From: Rotaria sordida
Taxonomy: Eukaryota; Rotifera; Eurotatoria; Philodinida; Philodinidae
NCBI GenBank assembly: GCA_905250125.1
Contig: CAJNOL010000880.1
Coordinates: 32,704-96,703 of the forward strand
Reading direction: 5' to 3'
Length of the DNA stretch: 64,000 bases
This document shows positions 13,484 through 24,289 of the stretch, in pieces. How positions within the stretch are numbered: position 1 is the stretch's first letter; each line of letters begins with the position of its first letter. A program made the position numbers and the translations under genes. Below the pieces are notes generated by a model, which was not told where the DNA came from, made no database searches, and saw nothing but the letters and a program-made list of their open reading frames with translations.

Positions 13484-13530
13484 ACTTACCTGACGAGTCC
13501 CTTAAGTAGGGACGATAATGCGTCGTAAGT
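13484..13530 (+). ncRNA. hammerhead-ribozyme-like motif (Penelope/retrozyme type)
   Basis: In order: stem I strand ACTTAC (13484-13489), core CTGACGA, stem II GTCCC, loop TTAAGTA, GGGAC, core GATAA, a tiny stem III/loop, cleavage triplet GTC ending at 13524, and stem I return strand GTAAGT (13525-13530), exactly complementary to the first strand. This is the layout of minimal type I hammerheads found in Penelope-like elements and retrozymes, including rotifer ones. The second core block should read GAAA; here it is GATAA, best explained by one inserted T (13516), so self-cleavage is probably weakened or lost. Confidence 0.6.
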
Positions 13531-13539
13531 AGCTTGGAA

Positions 13540-14020
13540 TTATTCTTGTAAACTCACCCCCTCACCCTACTGCTCTGATGTTACCACAACATCGTGAATA
13601 AGAGTTCTGTTTTGTTATTTCAGAAGATTCTTATAGCGTATAAAAGAGATTTCCAAGTCCTCGTGCAGCAACAAGAGTTCAAATTAATATTCTTCATTTT
13701 TACTAATGTCCTGATGCATATTACTTGCTTTAAGGTGTTTTGATATCCAGTGTATTTTTACGCTGAAGAGAAAATCGGATAGTTTAACGGTAGAATAGCC
13801 GACCGGTTATCGGAAGATGTGGGTTCGATTCCTGTTCTGATTTAATGATCTTTCTTCACAAGTCGTTCGTGCTTGTTTAGACATATCTACGTGGATATAT
13901 CTAAGTAACGGGTATGTACTTTCGTGGACAGGTAAAAATAATTGTTAATCTTTGAACTCTTTCAATTTCTATAACATACTCACCCTCACCCCCACCCTCT
14001 TCGAGTTATTCTATCACACT
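13540..14020. repeat. C-rich telomere-like tracts around the hammerhead and tRNA-like motifs
   Basis: Short runs such as CTCACCCCCTCACCCTACTG (about 13554) and CTCACCCTCACCCCCACCCT (about 13980) stand out from the AT-rich background. They resemble degenerate CCCACA repeats, the C strand of the TGTGGG telomere repeat I recall for bdelloids. They may be tails of telomere-associated retroelements, but no reverse transcriptase remains. Confidence 0.35.
13773..13843 (+). tRNA. tRNA-like sequence (probable pseudogene or SINE head)
   Basis: The acceptor stem AATCGGA pairs over all seven positions with TCTGATT (one G-U). An A-box-like TAGTTTAACGGTAGA and a canonical B box GGTTCGATTCC are correctly spaced. 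The anticodon arm CCGA/TCGG closes the seven-base loop CCGGTTA, which lacks the usual T at position 33 and gives no convincing anticodon. The T stem uses several G-U pairs. It is more likely a decayed tRNA or the pol III promoter of a SINE than a functional tRNA. Confidence 0.45.
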
Positions 14021-14624
14021 GATTTGATAAAGTTGCATTGTCAACGAGGCCATGTTTTCTAGAAATGGTCTATAATACTAACCCAAAAATATTGGACCAT
14101 AAGACACTTTCAATACCACGAAAAGATAGTCCACCAACAATAATATTTATGGTAAAAAAATCTCTGTTATAACTCTTGTTGATGCTTAGAAAATGAAAGT
14201 CTGCTGAAAAGTATTGCACCGTAAGGTACTCGAAATGAGACCCACCCCCTCATATTTGTATCGTTTATATCTCCAGAACGGTTCATCCGTTTGAATTGTA
14301 ACTTTCAGTTTATTTCTAACTCAGATGTATCTACCTACTGTAAAAATATCAGCCAAAATTGGCGACATCGATTGAGCACGATCGGGCGTGGCTCTCGTGC
14401 GGCGACTCTTATACACAATGATTAATAGAATTTACTTTCGGACAATTCATAAAATAAACAACGAAAGCTATTTGTCATCCTTTGAAATATCATGGTTTCT
14501 TTTAGAATAGTTATTACTAAATTATAATTAAATCATAGTCAATATTCAATAGCAACAAAATCCTTTTATTCTCACAAAGATAACTAAGACATTTATTACA
14601 TAGTGAAATGGCATTAAATTATAA
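14020..14624. other. intergenic, nothing recognised
   Basis: About 600 bp between the tRNA-like motif and the next four-helix gene. One more C-rich run (GACCCACCCCCTC near 14240) and a GC-rich patch near 14385 stand out; no coding or structural signal was found. Confidence 0.35.
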
Positions 14625-15338
14625 TCAAAGTGTACTACCGACTGAAGGAAATAATGGAGTATTACCATCTAATGTGCATACAGTAATTCTACGTTGATCA
14701 AAAAGTGGTGTAAAGATACATCCTAAACCATAAGCAACATGGACACATGCTATAAAACTAATCATTTGCACACCAAGAATTGATGTAAATCTTTTATCAT
14801 ACAACATTTCAATTGGTCGACAAGTGAGTGCACTAATCCATTGATTGCAGATGGATGAACCAACAAACATACCAAGTACTAACAATCCATACCAAAAATG
14901 TAAACTGTTATCATTAGTCCGTTTTTTATACATAGTAAAATAAAAGACAAGGACCATAATGAATATTATATAGCAACTTCCACCTAGAATGATAACAGAT
15001 TTATCTACAACTGCATAACTGTTAGTATTGTTAAGGAAACGAGATGACGACGAACACCAATCTAAAAGACATGGAAAAAAATCCTTGCATTCAATCATCT
15101 TTTTATTAATTATCTTTGAAATGTTCAGTTAATATATTCACCATAATGCATCCAATTGAAATATTCATGTTGTATCAATGTTTTATTATTTGATTTATAC
15201 GTTGATTGAAATATGATGACACTGCTATTTACTAAAGATGGCCACATTTGAGTCAAGATGCATACAGACATCATTATCGAATGCACTAAACTCCATCTAT
15301 TCATCCAGGCAGATATACGATACAAAATTCTTTTTGAC
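14625..15338 (-). CDS. four-transmembrane protein with ALTCRP motif (5' exon unresolved)
   Basis: Two exons were assembled: 15338-15142 (after ATTGTAG, donor GTGAAT) and 15061-14625 (after a pyrimidine tract ending CTTTTAG). They join in phase 1 through a small intron with an in-frame stop. Helix 1 is WSLVHSIMMSVCILTQMW; an outer loop with DWCSSSS follows; then come three helices, the last two flanking QWISALTCRPIEMLYDKRF. The plus-strand gene at 18949-24289 has the same topology, the same phase-2 then phase-1 intron positions and the matching motif ISALTCRPFEILFDLRF, so the two are paralogues. A phase-2 first exon should lie upstream on the minus strand (above 15342); I could not identify it. 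Function not recognised. Confidence 0.6.
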
Positions 15339-15436
15339 CTACAATAAGAAAATGAGACAGAAAGAAATACCAGAAAATATTTAAACCATACATATTTATA
15401 TATTTTTTTGAATAACTCTAGAAACCAGGCTTTCAA

Positions 15437-18400
15437 GTAACTTATACTTTAGTTGAACATCTTGTAACCGCAGATTTTGGTAAAGATATAAAGTACAAAA
15501 AAGTGAATAGATCTACAAATTTTAAGTACAAGATAACCATATTATCTTCAACCATGATCTGTGAATAGATCACGGACAAATCAAAAGATTTTGGCTGAAA
15601 CATACATCGTCTCTCAACGATCACTAGGAGTCATTTATAGACGGCTCGAAATACTTCTAAAATAATCTATATGATGTAAATTTACGATAAATATAAATTC
15701 GAAGAGAGATTTCTGCTATGAACAGAAGAAATCAAGTTACATACCAATATTCAATTCAAAAATCTCCGAAATCGTTGGCTTCATAAAGAGTTTTCAATGA
15801 AGATCATACTTTCTCGAATAATTCGACACAGATTAGTTTCAAGCAATGCCAAATAATCCTTAGTAAGTGTTACTAAGTCACAATCTTGGTCAATATATGT
15901 CACATTCTTGTATCTTAATCGTGTTAGATGCATCTGTAGTCAAGATCTGTAATCAGATCTTAGTACAATAATCTTATTATCTTCACTCAAACTTTCAAGA
16001 TCTATACGCTTTTCTGTAGCTGGTATCTTGGTCAAGATCTAATCCTAATGAAAGTACTTATCCAGAGAGTATTCATTGATTGAGTACTCCTCGATGAGTA
16101 GCTTCAGTGGAGAATGCATATTTTCTAGTTTATTGAAATAAAACGATGTCAAATTATATCCAAGAATTCGTTTAATATAAAAGATTAGTCAATATTTTTG
16201 ATTATAAACTTTGAAATATGTTTCTGATTAACCCTTTAACGAGCGATGAGACAAATGTGTCCCACTTTTTTATTTTCGATTGCACCTCTATGAGAAACAA
16301 AGATCAGTGACCTTGATGGGAAGAATGATGACACTGCATAGACGCAATTAATGTCTGACTATTCGAGTTCAATTAGAGTGTTTATCTGTTTCTGTAACAG
16401 AAAGGTTCGAAGAAGTCCGTCGCTAATTTTCACTTTCAATAGAACCTTGATCATTCAAAATTCATCCGTTAAAGGGTTAATCTAATTTTTATTTCATTTA
16501 GTGGATAGAATTATTTCCAAAAGAAAAATAAATGAACAAAAGTAAAAAATATGTTTGGTGAAGAAGTTTTATTCACAAATATAAATATAGTCATTGAGTT
16601 ATTCAATGAACAAAAAGTCGACAGAATAACCTCTCTTTTGTTCAAATCTTATATCGAAAACTAGATTTTAGTCATTAGAATTTTAGCAATGCGAAAATTT
16701 GGCTAGAAAATCGAATGTCTACTTGTATTTCGACAATATTGTTGAAATTCAATAGATTCTCTATCTCCTCATCACACTAACAAACCATAACACCATAGCG
16801 TTCTTTCCACAATAATTTTGTGAAAGCCGAACCAAAAGGCGGGCTGAAGCAGATACCGAAAAAATTGGACTCTCACTCTCACAGACCATAAGAGGCACAG
16901 CTTTGGAAGCAAAACGTACTATATTTGTGCGAATTATTAAATGTGTAGCTAGACGTTAGTAAGGAAATTAAAAAGTAGTATGGTAGCATTAATGTCATTT
17001 TATCGGTTAAATTAAACTGTTAACTCGGACTGCCTTCTTAAATATTTCTCTCTTGTGAACAGCGATTATAAAATGTTTCACACTTGAATCCGTCGGATCC
17101 GGGTCCAAATATTTTCGAGTCGATGATCTATATCCGCAGGGATCGCGCTAATAGCCTTTCCTTGCTATGAAAATCTGTCTAAACTTGCAACATATGAACT
17201 GTGTAGTAATTCATCTATTTATCTTGGTGTTGTGATAAAGGTTTCAATTCTATTGTCTTTATCTTTTTTGGAACCGTATAAGATTAATAAAGAAGAGAAA
17301 TGTATTATTCTTACTTCGATATGGGTTTGCGAGATAATTTTATACGATGAGTTGTAATAAAATGCTGATGAAATTTGTTTAATTCCATTTTGAATATTCT
17401 CGAGCGTAATCGTCGAGAATTGCGAGAAGTATAAATGATTGCCATGTCCAATTATCTGAAACATTCAAACAATTTAGAAGATTTTTATTTCTTGCATGAA
17501 AAGCGAATGTGCTGAAAAAAATATTCAGCTCACATTCAATGAAGAAGCAGATAGTTATTATTATCAAAGAGATCAGAAAGGATTCATATCATTCCGTATA
17601 ATTTGAAAAATATATCGCATATAGTTAATTCTATTGAAAGTTTTACATGAAAATCGTAAAATGAATGTGACACTTTTTAGAAAATATTTTGAAATATATT
17701 TTCTGATTGTCTGACAAAGAAAAGAAACACAATCGATGGCCCCTTCCGTCTATATTTACGGTGACGAAAGAAAGAAAAAGAGTTGTCGACTATCGATGTT
17801 AGAAAAAAATTTCTTTTTTCTTTCTTGATGCATTCAATATTCTTATTAAAGGGTCAAGTGAACTTTTTATATTGATCGTTAACATCGATTTTATTTTATC
17901 TGGTGAGCATTTCTTTTTTTTCGTTGCTTATTCTCGAAAACTTTACCCTAAATTAATCATTTACCGAATATCACCCCTTTTCTCAAATTGATAATCCTAA
18001 TTGTCATACCACATTGACAATCTGTTTGTAATGAATAAAAATATTCAACTTGTATTAAGTTTCATGATATTTATCAATAAAATCAACCTTTTTTCTTTCT
18101 TTTAGTTTTTTAAGGAAGACTATCTGACTAAATTTAAAGCATTTAGCAAACAACAATCTTTCAATGAAATCATGGAATAAAAGCAAATAGACATTCGAAA
18201 ATCAAATTTCGAAGGTTTTAGCGATTGAAGTTAAAATAAGCTAACGAAACTATTTTTTCTCGCCAAGCACTTGACATTTTGATAAACTTCAACTGATCAA
18301 AATTCTGTCAAACTATCGAAACGTTCTCCGACTAGTTTCTTCTCTTCGAATAGTCAGATTTTTGATAGCCTTTAAGTGATCTAAATGTGTCCAAGAAGTA

Positions 18401-18948
18401 GAAAAAAACTCGCACTAGGATCATGTTCCAGAAGGATCGAAATTTGAAGATAATGAAAAAAAATGTCTTTTCAAGTTTTGATCACTCGACGCATCTCCAT
18501 TGTTAGCTTTATAGGATCTGCTTGAGTCTTCTCTATAACCAATAGAGAAATAAGGTGATTGTTTGATATGGGTATATACGTAGAAACTGGCAGGTACGCA
18601 GTTGTTTTCATGATAGTATTCATTAGTTTCACCTTGACCATAACGTTAGTCTTTCTTGTCATATTCACATTATTATAATGATACTGAGTCAGAAGTTCTG
18701 ACTTTGAAGAAAAAAGAAGCTTGGCTCTTTTTTGTTCGTCTATGACAACGTATATACAATGGCTCTATGAAATGCGTATATCACTTTTATTCAATGAAAA
18801 TATTTACTCACATCTATTCCATTACAATTTCATCTGTATTGAAATAAAATGAGATTCAGAAATATACGAATGACATGTAAACTATGGGATGGTTACGAAA
18901 CATAGATGTTGTGAAGAATAATATCCTTTTTTTTTGTTAAGATTGAAT
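15437..18948. other. gene-poor stretch, one TTAA-flanked element
   Basis: Apart from the piggyBac-like element at 16228-16480 and possibly the missing first exon of the upstream minus-strand gene, I see no supported gene in these 3.5 kb. A minus frame at 17219-17464 has somewhat coding-like composition but no splice partner or family resemblance. Confidence 0.4.
16228..16480. mobile_element. piggyBac-like MITE (253 bp)
   Basis: The element is bounded by TTAA at both ends (16228-16231 and 16477-16480). The inverted ends read TTAACCCTTTAACG and CGTTAAAGGGTTAA. TTAA target sites followed by CCC..-type TIRs are typical of piggyBac. No ORF, so non-autonomous. Confidence 0.7.
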
Positions 18949-21900
18949 ATGATGAAATCATCTTCAAGATTATTATTTGGTGCAAGACAACAACGTCAAT
19001 CTGTATTATTTGCTTCCAGACATTATTTTCATCAAAGAAATTCTCGAGATAAATTAAAATCTTTAAGAAAACTGGACACGTAAGTGTTAGTTTAAGCGTA
19101 CCTGGTATAACTAACAGGTGGACCAGAATAAATGACTCTTAGTATTTTAGAGATTTCTCACTTATTTTTTCTTACGATTAAGAAATTTTTTTAACCAAAA
19201 GATGGAGCTTGAAATTCTCTACAAAACCATATACTTTTAAAATGAAAACCTACTTCAAAAATATTTGAAAAAAGATGAAAAATAAAAACATACAAAATGC
19301 TCTACTTTCAAACTAGTTAGGCACAATGAATGATCATACTTTGCATGTAATTTTTATCACTTCACCATATTAAAAATACGAACAATACGAAAAGATACAG
19401 CGCGAAAAGCTCTACAATTTACCAAGAACAATCACAAGAAAATAAGATGGGAAAAAAACTAAATTCATCATGCACTTTAAAAAAATTCATTTCCATGCGG
19501 TCAAAATCTGATTGCTCAAAGTTATGTCTATTTTGAGAACGAAAAGTGCAATTATTAAATAATCGGTCTTATGTAAATTGTACAGCTTTTCACGCTGTAT
19601 CTTTTCACATGTTTCGTTTTTTTAGTGCAATGAAGTAAGTAATGAAAATCCGGAGTACAAAGTATAGCCATTCATTGTGCCTAATCAGTCTGAAAGTAGA
19701 GCATTTTGTATGTTTTTATTTTTCATCTTTTTTCAAATATTTTTGAAGTAGGTTTTCATTTTAAAAGTATATGGTTTTGTAGAGAATTTCAAGCTCCATC
19801 TTTTGGTTAAAAAAATTTCTTAATCGTAAGAAAAAATAAGTGAGAAATCTCTAAAATACTAAGAGAGTCATTTATTCTGGCCCACTCGTTATATAAAATC
19901 AACGTTTAACGTTTTTTCTTGATTCATTTATTCCATTCTAACAACAAACGATTTTTGTTATTTTTCTTGATGATATAGGAATTAAATTAATTTTTTATAA
20001 ACTATAAAAATCATTTCTCATCGAACTTTTAATAATGTTTATAGGAAAAAACGCGATAATAAATTTGTCGATTGTTGTTTGGTAATAATCATCTATCTTC
20101 CTGTTCTGGGGTACTGTTTCCTTACCGGTTTATGGTTGCCGGTGACTATACCTTCTGAGGAAATGCCATCGGATATAAGGAAAGAAATTGGCGAGCAAAT
20201 TTACGCTGGTAAGTGTAATAAGTAGATATGTAGTAACATGTTTTTTATTTAATGTATATATCAGATCAATCTATAACAAACGAAATCTTTTGGAGTTGAT
20301 GACTTTGAGTTTGCTTTGACTGAAGAGTGTTTTTGTCTAAAAGATGAATCTTTTTCCTTAAGTATTACCGATCACTGAACTTTAGCCAAAAAAATATTCG
20401 ATCAAAGTTGAGATTACTCTATCAGCTTCTGACGTCAATCACATGTTCAATTATACAGCATAATTTACTTACTTTTTTAGTGATTTCCTTAAGTGTAACG
20501 TATTTCTTCAGAACTTTAGAAGTTTTTTATTTCTGTATGATTGGATAAAGTATTGATTATTCTAGTTAACTGTGCACTTTTCATTTAATTTATTTCCTAC
20601 CTTGATAAAAACAAAATGAAAAAGTTTTTGAAACTAACTGAGAAAGCTTTAACTAACGCCTACTTCACTGAAGTTGAATCTGATTGTTGGGTAAAATAGT
20701 TTTAGACGGAACAGATCCATCAGACTTAAAGTTGCACAAAGTGTTGAACGATACAGTACGTTTCCCTAATTCTGTCGGAAAAATTTTATCGTTTTTTGTT
20801 TTAACTATCACGAGACTATTTTACATTCGATGAAAAATATTTTAATATACCGGGTGTGCCAAAAGTTTTGCGACATTTTTAATTTCGCATATAGATCGAC
20901 TTAACAAAATGATAAAATCTTGATTTTTCTTTTAAAAGATACGTCGTGAAAAGCTCTACACAAGCTGTATGAACAAATCCTTGTTGACTTGCTTTGATGA
21001 TTTTTCTAGATCGTTAAAAGTGAAGATCTGCGTGATGTTGCTATCGAGTGTCCCAAAATGTTTGTAACATTTTTTATTTCGCATATATCTCGGCTTGAGA
21101 AAATAATAAAATCTTGATTTTTCTTTTAAAAGATACGCGACAAAAAGCTCTACAAAAACCGTTTAAATAATCCCTATTCATTTGTTTTGATCGTTCTTTT
21201 CATACTCAAAATGAAAAAGCTACATGATAATGCTACTTTCTACCATACTGTACCTGTTTAGAAGACTTTTTGTTTTACATATATCTCGGTCTGTGAAAAT
21301 GATAACATCTTGATTTTTCTTATAAAAGATGCGCCGTGGAAAGCTCTACAAAAGCTGTATGAACAAATCCCTGTTTCGAAACAAAAAAGATTTTATTACG
21401 CTTAATACGCTGATAAAATAGCATTAACATTTAGCTTTTTCATTTGGAGTATGGGAAAAACTATCAGAACAAGTCAATGGAGATTTATTTATATAATTTT
21501 TGTAGAGCTTTTCATGGCGCATTCTTTTAAAAGAAAAATCAAGATTTTATCATTTTCTCAAGCCGAGATATATGCAAAACAAAAAGTCTTTCAAACAGGT
21601 ACAGTATGGTAGAAAGTAGCATTATCATGTTGCTTTTTCATTTTGAGTATGGAAAGAACGATCAGAACAAGTCAATAGGAATTTGTTTACACATTTTTTT
21701 GTAGAGTTTTTCACGGTGCATCTTTTAAAAAATAAGTCAAGATTTTATCATTTTGTTAAGTCGATATATATGCGAAATTAAAAATGTTGCAAAACTTTTG
21801 GCACATCCGGTATATGTAATCTCTGGATTCTCTTCTTTCAAATGATATATTGTTGGTTTTCATGGTGAAATTATCGGCCGACGAAAAATACCTTTACCTG

Positions 21901-24289
21901 ACATAATAAGAAGGTACTTTCCTAATTATGACGGACAGCAAAAAAATGTCCCTAATTATGACGCTTCTAACAAAATACACAGAAAAACTCAATTTTAGAA
22001 AAAAAACAATTTTTTCATGTTTTTCGAGAGAGATGGAGGGGATGTGTCTGAGACATTTTCATAGAGCGGATCAAGCTCTATCATAATCCAAAGGTTCAAG
22101 AGAACTATTTTCCTTTATTAAGATGCAGATCTTGAAAAAGAGACACCTAAAGGTAGTGGGAAAAAAGTCGTCCCTAATTCTGACGCTCAGCTATTTTTTG
22201 CCCTAAATTCTAGCGTTTCAGTCAGTTTTTTGTCCCTAATTATGACGGTAACTTTTTGTTTTGTCCTACATTATAACAATCAACTATTCTTGTGACGATA
22301 CTTCATTAATGTAGGACAAAACAAAAAGTTACCGGCGTAATTAAGGACAAAAAATGACTAACACTTCATAATTAGGCATAAAAATAGCTGTCGTGAGAAT
22401 TAGGGACAAAAAATAGCTGGACGTCATAATTAGGGAAGTACCTCCTAATTATGTCAGGTGAAGGTATCTTTCGTCAACCGATAATTTCACGATGAAAACA
22501 TGAAAAACGAAAGACCAACAATATATCATTTGAAAGAGGAGAATCCAGAGATTACATATAGAGATAAATTAAAGCAAAATAATTATGTATTTACAAATAA
22601 AGGAGACTATTCAATAGTAGCTACGAAAGATTTGGAATCAATAGTAAAATTAGTAAATATTGATGTAGTAAAGAGAACGATAGAGCTCGCTAGTATTTCC
22701 ATCTGTACATAAATCAGTAAGAAAACGGTTGCTTTATCCAACTACATATTAATAGAAAAGACTGAAATATAATTTACCCGACAAAAACTATTAATTGAAC
22801 TTTTATCAGGAGAATTTGATAGGAATTCACTAAACTTTGAGTCAAACTGGAAAATAAATCGGATGAAGAATAAATAGTTTTAAAACGAAATAAATTCTGT
22901 ATCTAACCATCTAAAAGCGAAAAATGTTCATTTATTCAATGCTTTATAATTACTCGGATTACTTGAGAACAACATCGCAAAAATATTCTACAGAAAAAAA
23001 AAGATTTTTTTTCCCTGCTTCCAGAAATTTATTCATTTTTCTATCAAGATATGAAATAAATCAGATGAAAACTACAGTTCGATAGAGTAATCAATATCTT
23101 ATTCAAACGTATAAAAATAAAACATCCCTGAAATTTGATAGTGTTACAGGCATGTTATTCACGTACCTTCACATCGCTTCAGCGATTACTGTCTGTATTC
23201 TATCTGTTCGTCTTTGGCATTTTCTTCCTCTCTCTGTTCTGTTTTCGTTCTCTTTATTTACATTCTTTGATTCTTTTTTTCCTCTCGTCATTCGAAGTAA
23301 AATCGAACATAAAGAAAGAAGCAAAAGGGACCTCTGATAGATAGAACACAGAAAAGTAACAAAAATAAGTGACTCGTACTGTATCTTAAAGCTACGTTAA
23401 CTGTGATTCTGTTTCCCTACGGTAGCTGATGCAAAAGTTGAAGATTTTAAAAAATTGCTAATGCGTTTGAGCTAGGTAATCTATTGTCGTATGAGAAATT
23501 GTTTAAAGTATTATTCAAAATATTTATCGGTCTCAATTTAAAAAATTCAACATAAAAATTGGTGTTAATGTCTACTCGTCTTAGCATGAGCTTTGATAGA
23601 ACAAATACAAGATCGGTTTAATAAAGGGATAAATGGATACAGAAGAGTCGGTTCTAACAGGTAAGCAAGTAAAAATTCAAATTCGAAGCCGAAAAGTATC
23701 GGATTCAACTCCGGTTTAAGCACATATCTATTTAGGGATTCAGAATTTGAATTTAACAGTGAAAAGAGCTTCATAATCGAAAACTTAAGAAAACTATTTT
23801 AAATGTAAAGTAATCATTCGCTCAGTTCTCCAGTAAAAAGTATTTGAAAATTTCAATTTAAAAAGTTCTCCTTTATTTTTTGTAGAACGATGTTCACCTT
23901 ACTCTTCTGGTCATGCATTTCATTCTTTTATAAATTGTCAATGTGTTTTTGCTTTGATATTAACGATCATGTTTTATCCATTGTTTTTGCTTGCAAATTT
24001 ACGGTTTACTTTTCGAGTGATTAAACAATTTGGATTTGTATTGACTATACTGTTATGTTTGATCGGCTCTTGCATCTGCATTCAAATCATTAGTGCATTG
24101 ACATGTCGTCCTTTCGAAATACTATTCGATCTTCGTTTTATTTCGATTTTTACTACGCAATTACTCGGCTTTATTGGATGTCTTTTATTTGCTTACGAAT
24201 TTGGTTCTACGTTTCCAATCAAAATACCAAAAAACATTTCTCAAGAAAAAAATGTTATTCATTCCAGTTTCTCAATCATTTGTAATTAA
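18949..24289 (+). CDS. four-transmembrane protein with ALTCRP motif, three exons, introns full of palindromes
   Basis: The exons are 18949-19079 (ATGATGAAATCATC start, donor GTAAGT), 20045-20208 (acceptor TTATAG, donor GTAAGT) and 23886-24289 (acceptor TTTTTGTAG). Phases 2 and 1 agree, giving 232 residues. A basic N-terminus (SSSRLLFGARQQRQS) is followed by helix 1 (CLVIIIYLPVLGYCFLTGLW), an outer loop containing ERCSPYSS, and helices 2-4 with ISALTCRPFEILFDLRF between helices 3 and 4. It is a paralogue of the minus-strand gene at 14625-15338, with identical intron phases. The two introns (965 and 3677 nt) contain three long inverted-repeat elements, yet all splice sites and the whole frame are intact, so the gene is probably expressed. 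Function unknown. Confidence 0.65.
19107..19893. mobile_element. long palindromic element in intron 1
   Basis: About 787 bp made of two arms that are nearly exact inverted copies: ACCAGAATAAATGACTCTTA at the left versus its complement ending ATTCTGGCCC at the right, with the match continuing through ACCAAAAGATGGAGCTTGAA and on to GGCACAATGAATG. The arms near the centre (about 19495) are more diverged but still share a GATACAGCGYGAAAAGCTCT-type block. No ORF. Confidence 0.75.
20850..21810. mobile_element. palindromic TIR element built of about 200-bp subrepeats
   Basis: The ends CCGGGTGTGCCAAAAGTTTT and its complement AAAACTTTTGGCACATCCGG are flanked by TA on both sides, a Tc1/mariner-style target site. 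Inside, a unit of about 195-205 bp, marked by ATAAAATCTTGATTTTTCTT and AAAAGCTCTACA, occurs as direct copies beginning near 20850, 21048 and 21241, then as inverted copies near 21395-21600 and 21600-21810. No transposase frame. Confidence 0.75.
21811..22560. repeat. second long palindrome abutting the first, with CCTAATTATGACG repeats
   Basis: The ends TATATGTAATCTCTGGATTC and GAATCCAGAGATTACATATA are inverted copies, and the arms continue inward (ATATATTGTTGGT/ACCAACAATATAT). Within lie at least six copies, in both orientations, of a degenerate TCCCTAATTATGACG word. The small frame at 22500-22712 lies largely inside this arm and is not a gene. Confidence 0.7.

Noticed and set aside
15062..15098. 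ATG-started beginning MIECKDFF.. for the four-helix gene
   Set aside because: This stretch fits better as the pyrimidine-rich end of an intron (acceptor CTTTTAG at 15062-15063), which restores phase with the upstream exon and matches the paralogue.
17219..17567. Two minus-strand frames considered as the missing first exon of the four-helix gene at 14625-15338
   Set aside because: No phase-2 donor and no resemblance to the basic N-terminus of the paralogue; distance also unlikely.
22500..22712. 70-residue plus frame
   Set aside because: Most of it is the right arm of the 21811-22560 palindrome, with the mirror sequence at the left arm; not a gene.
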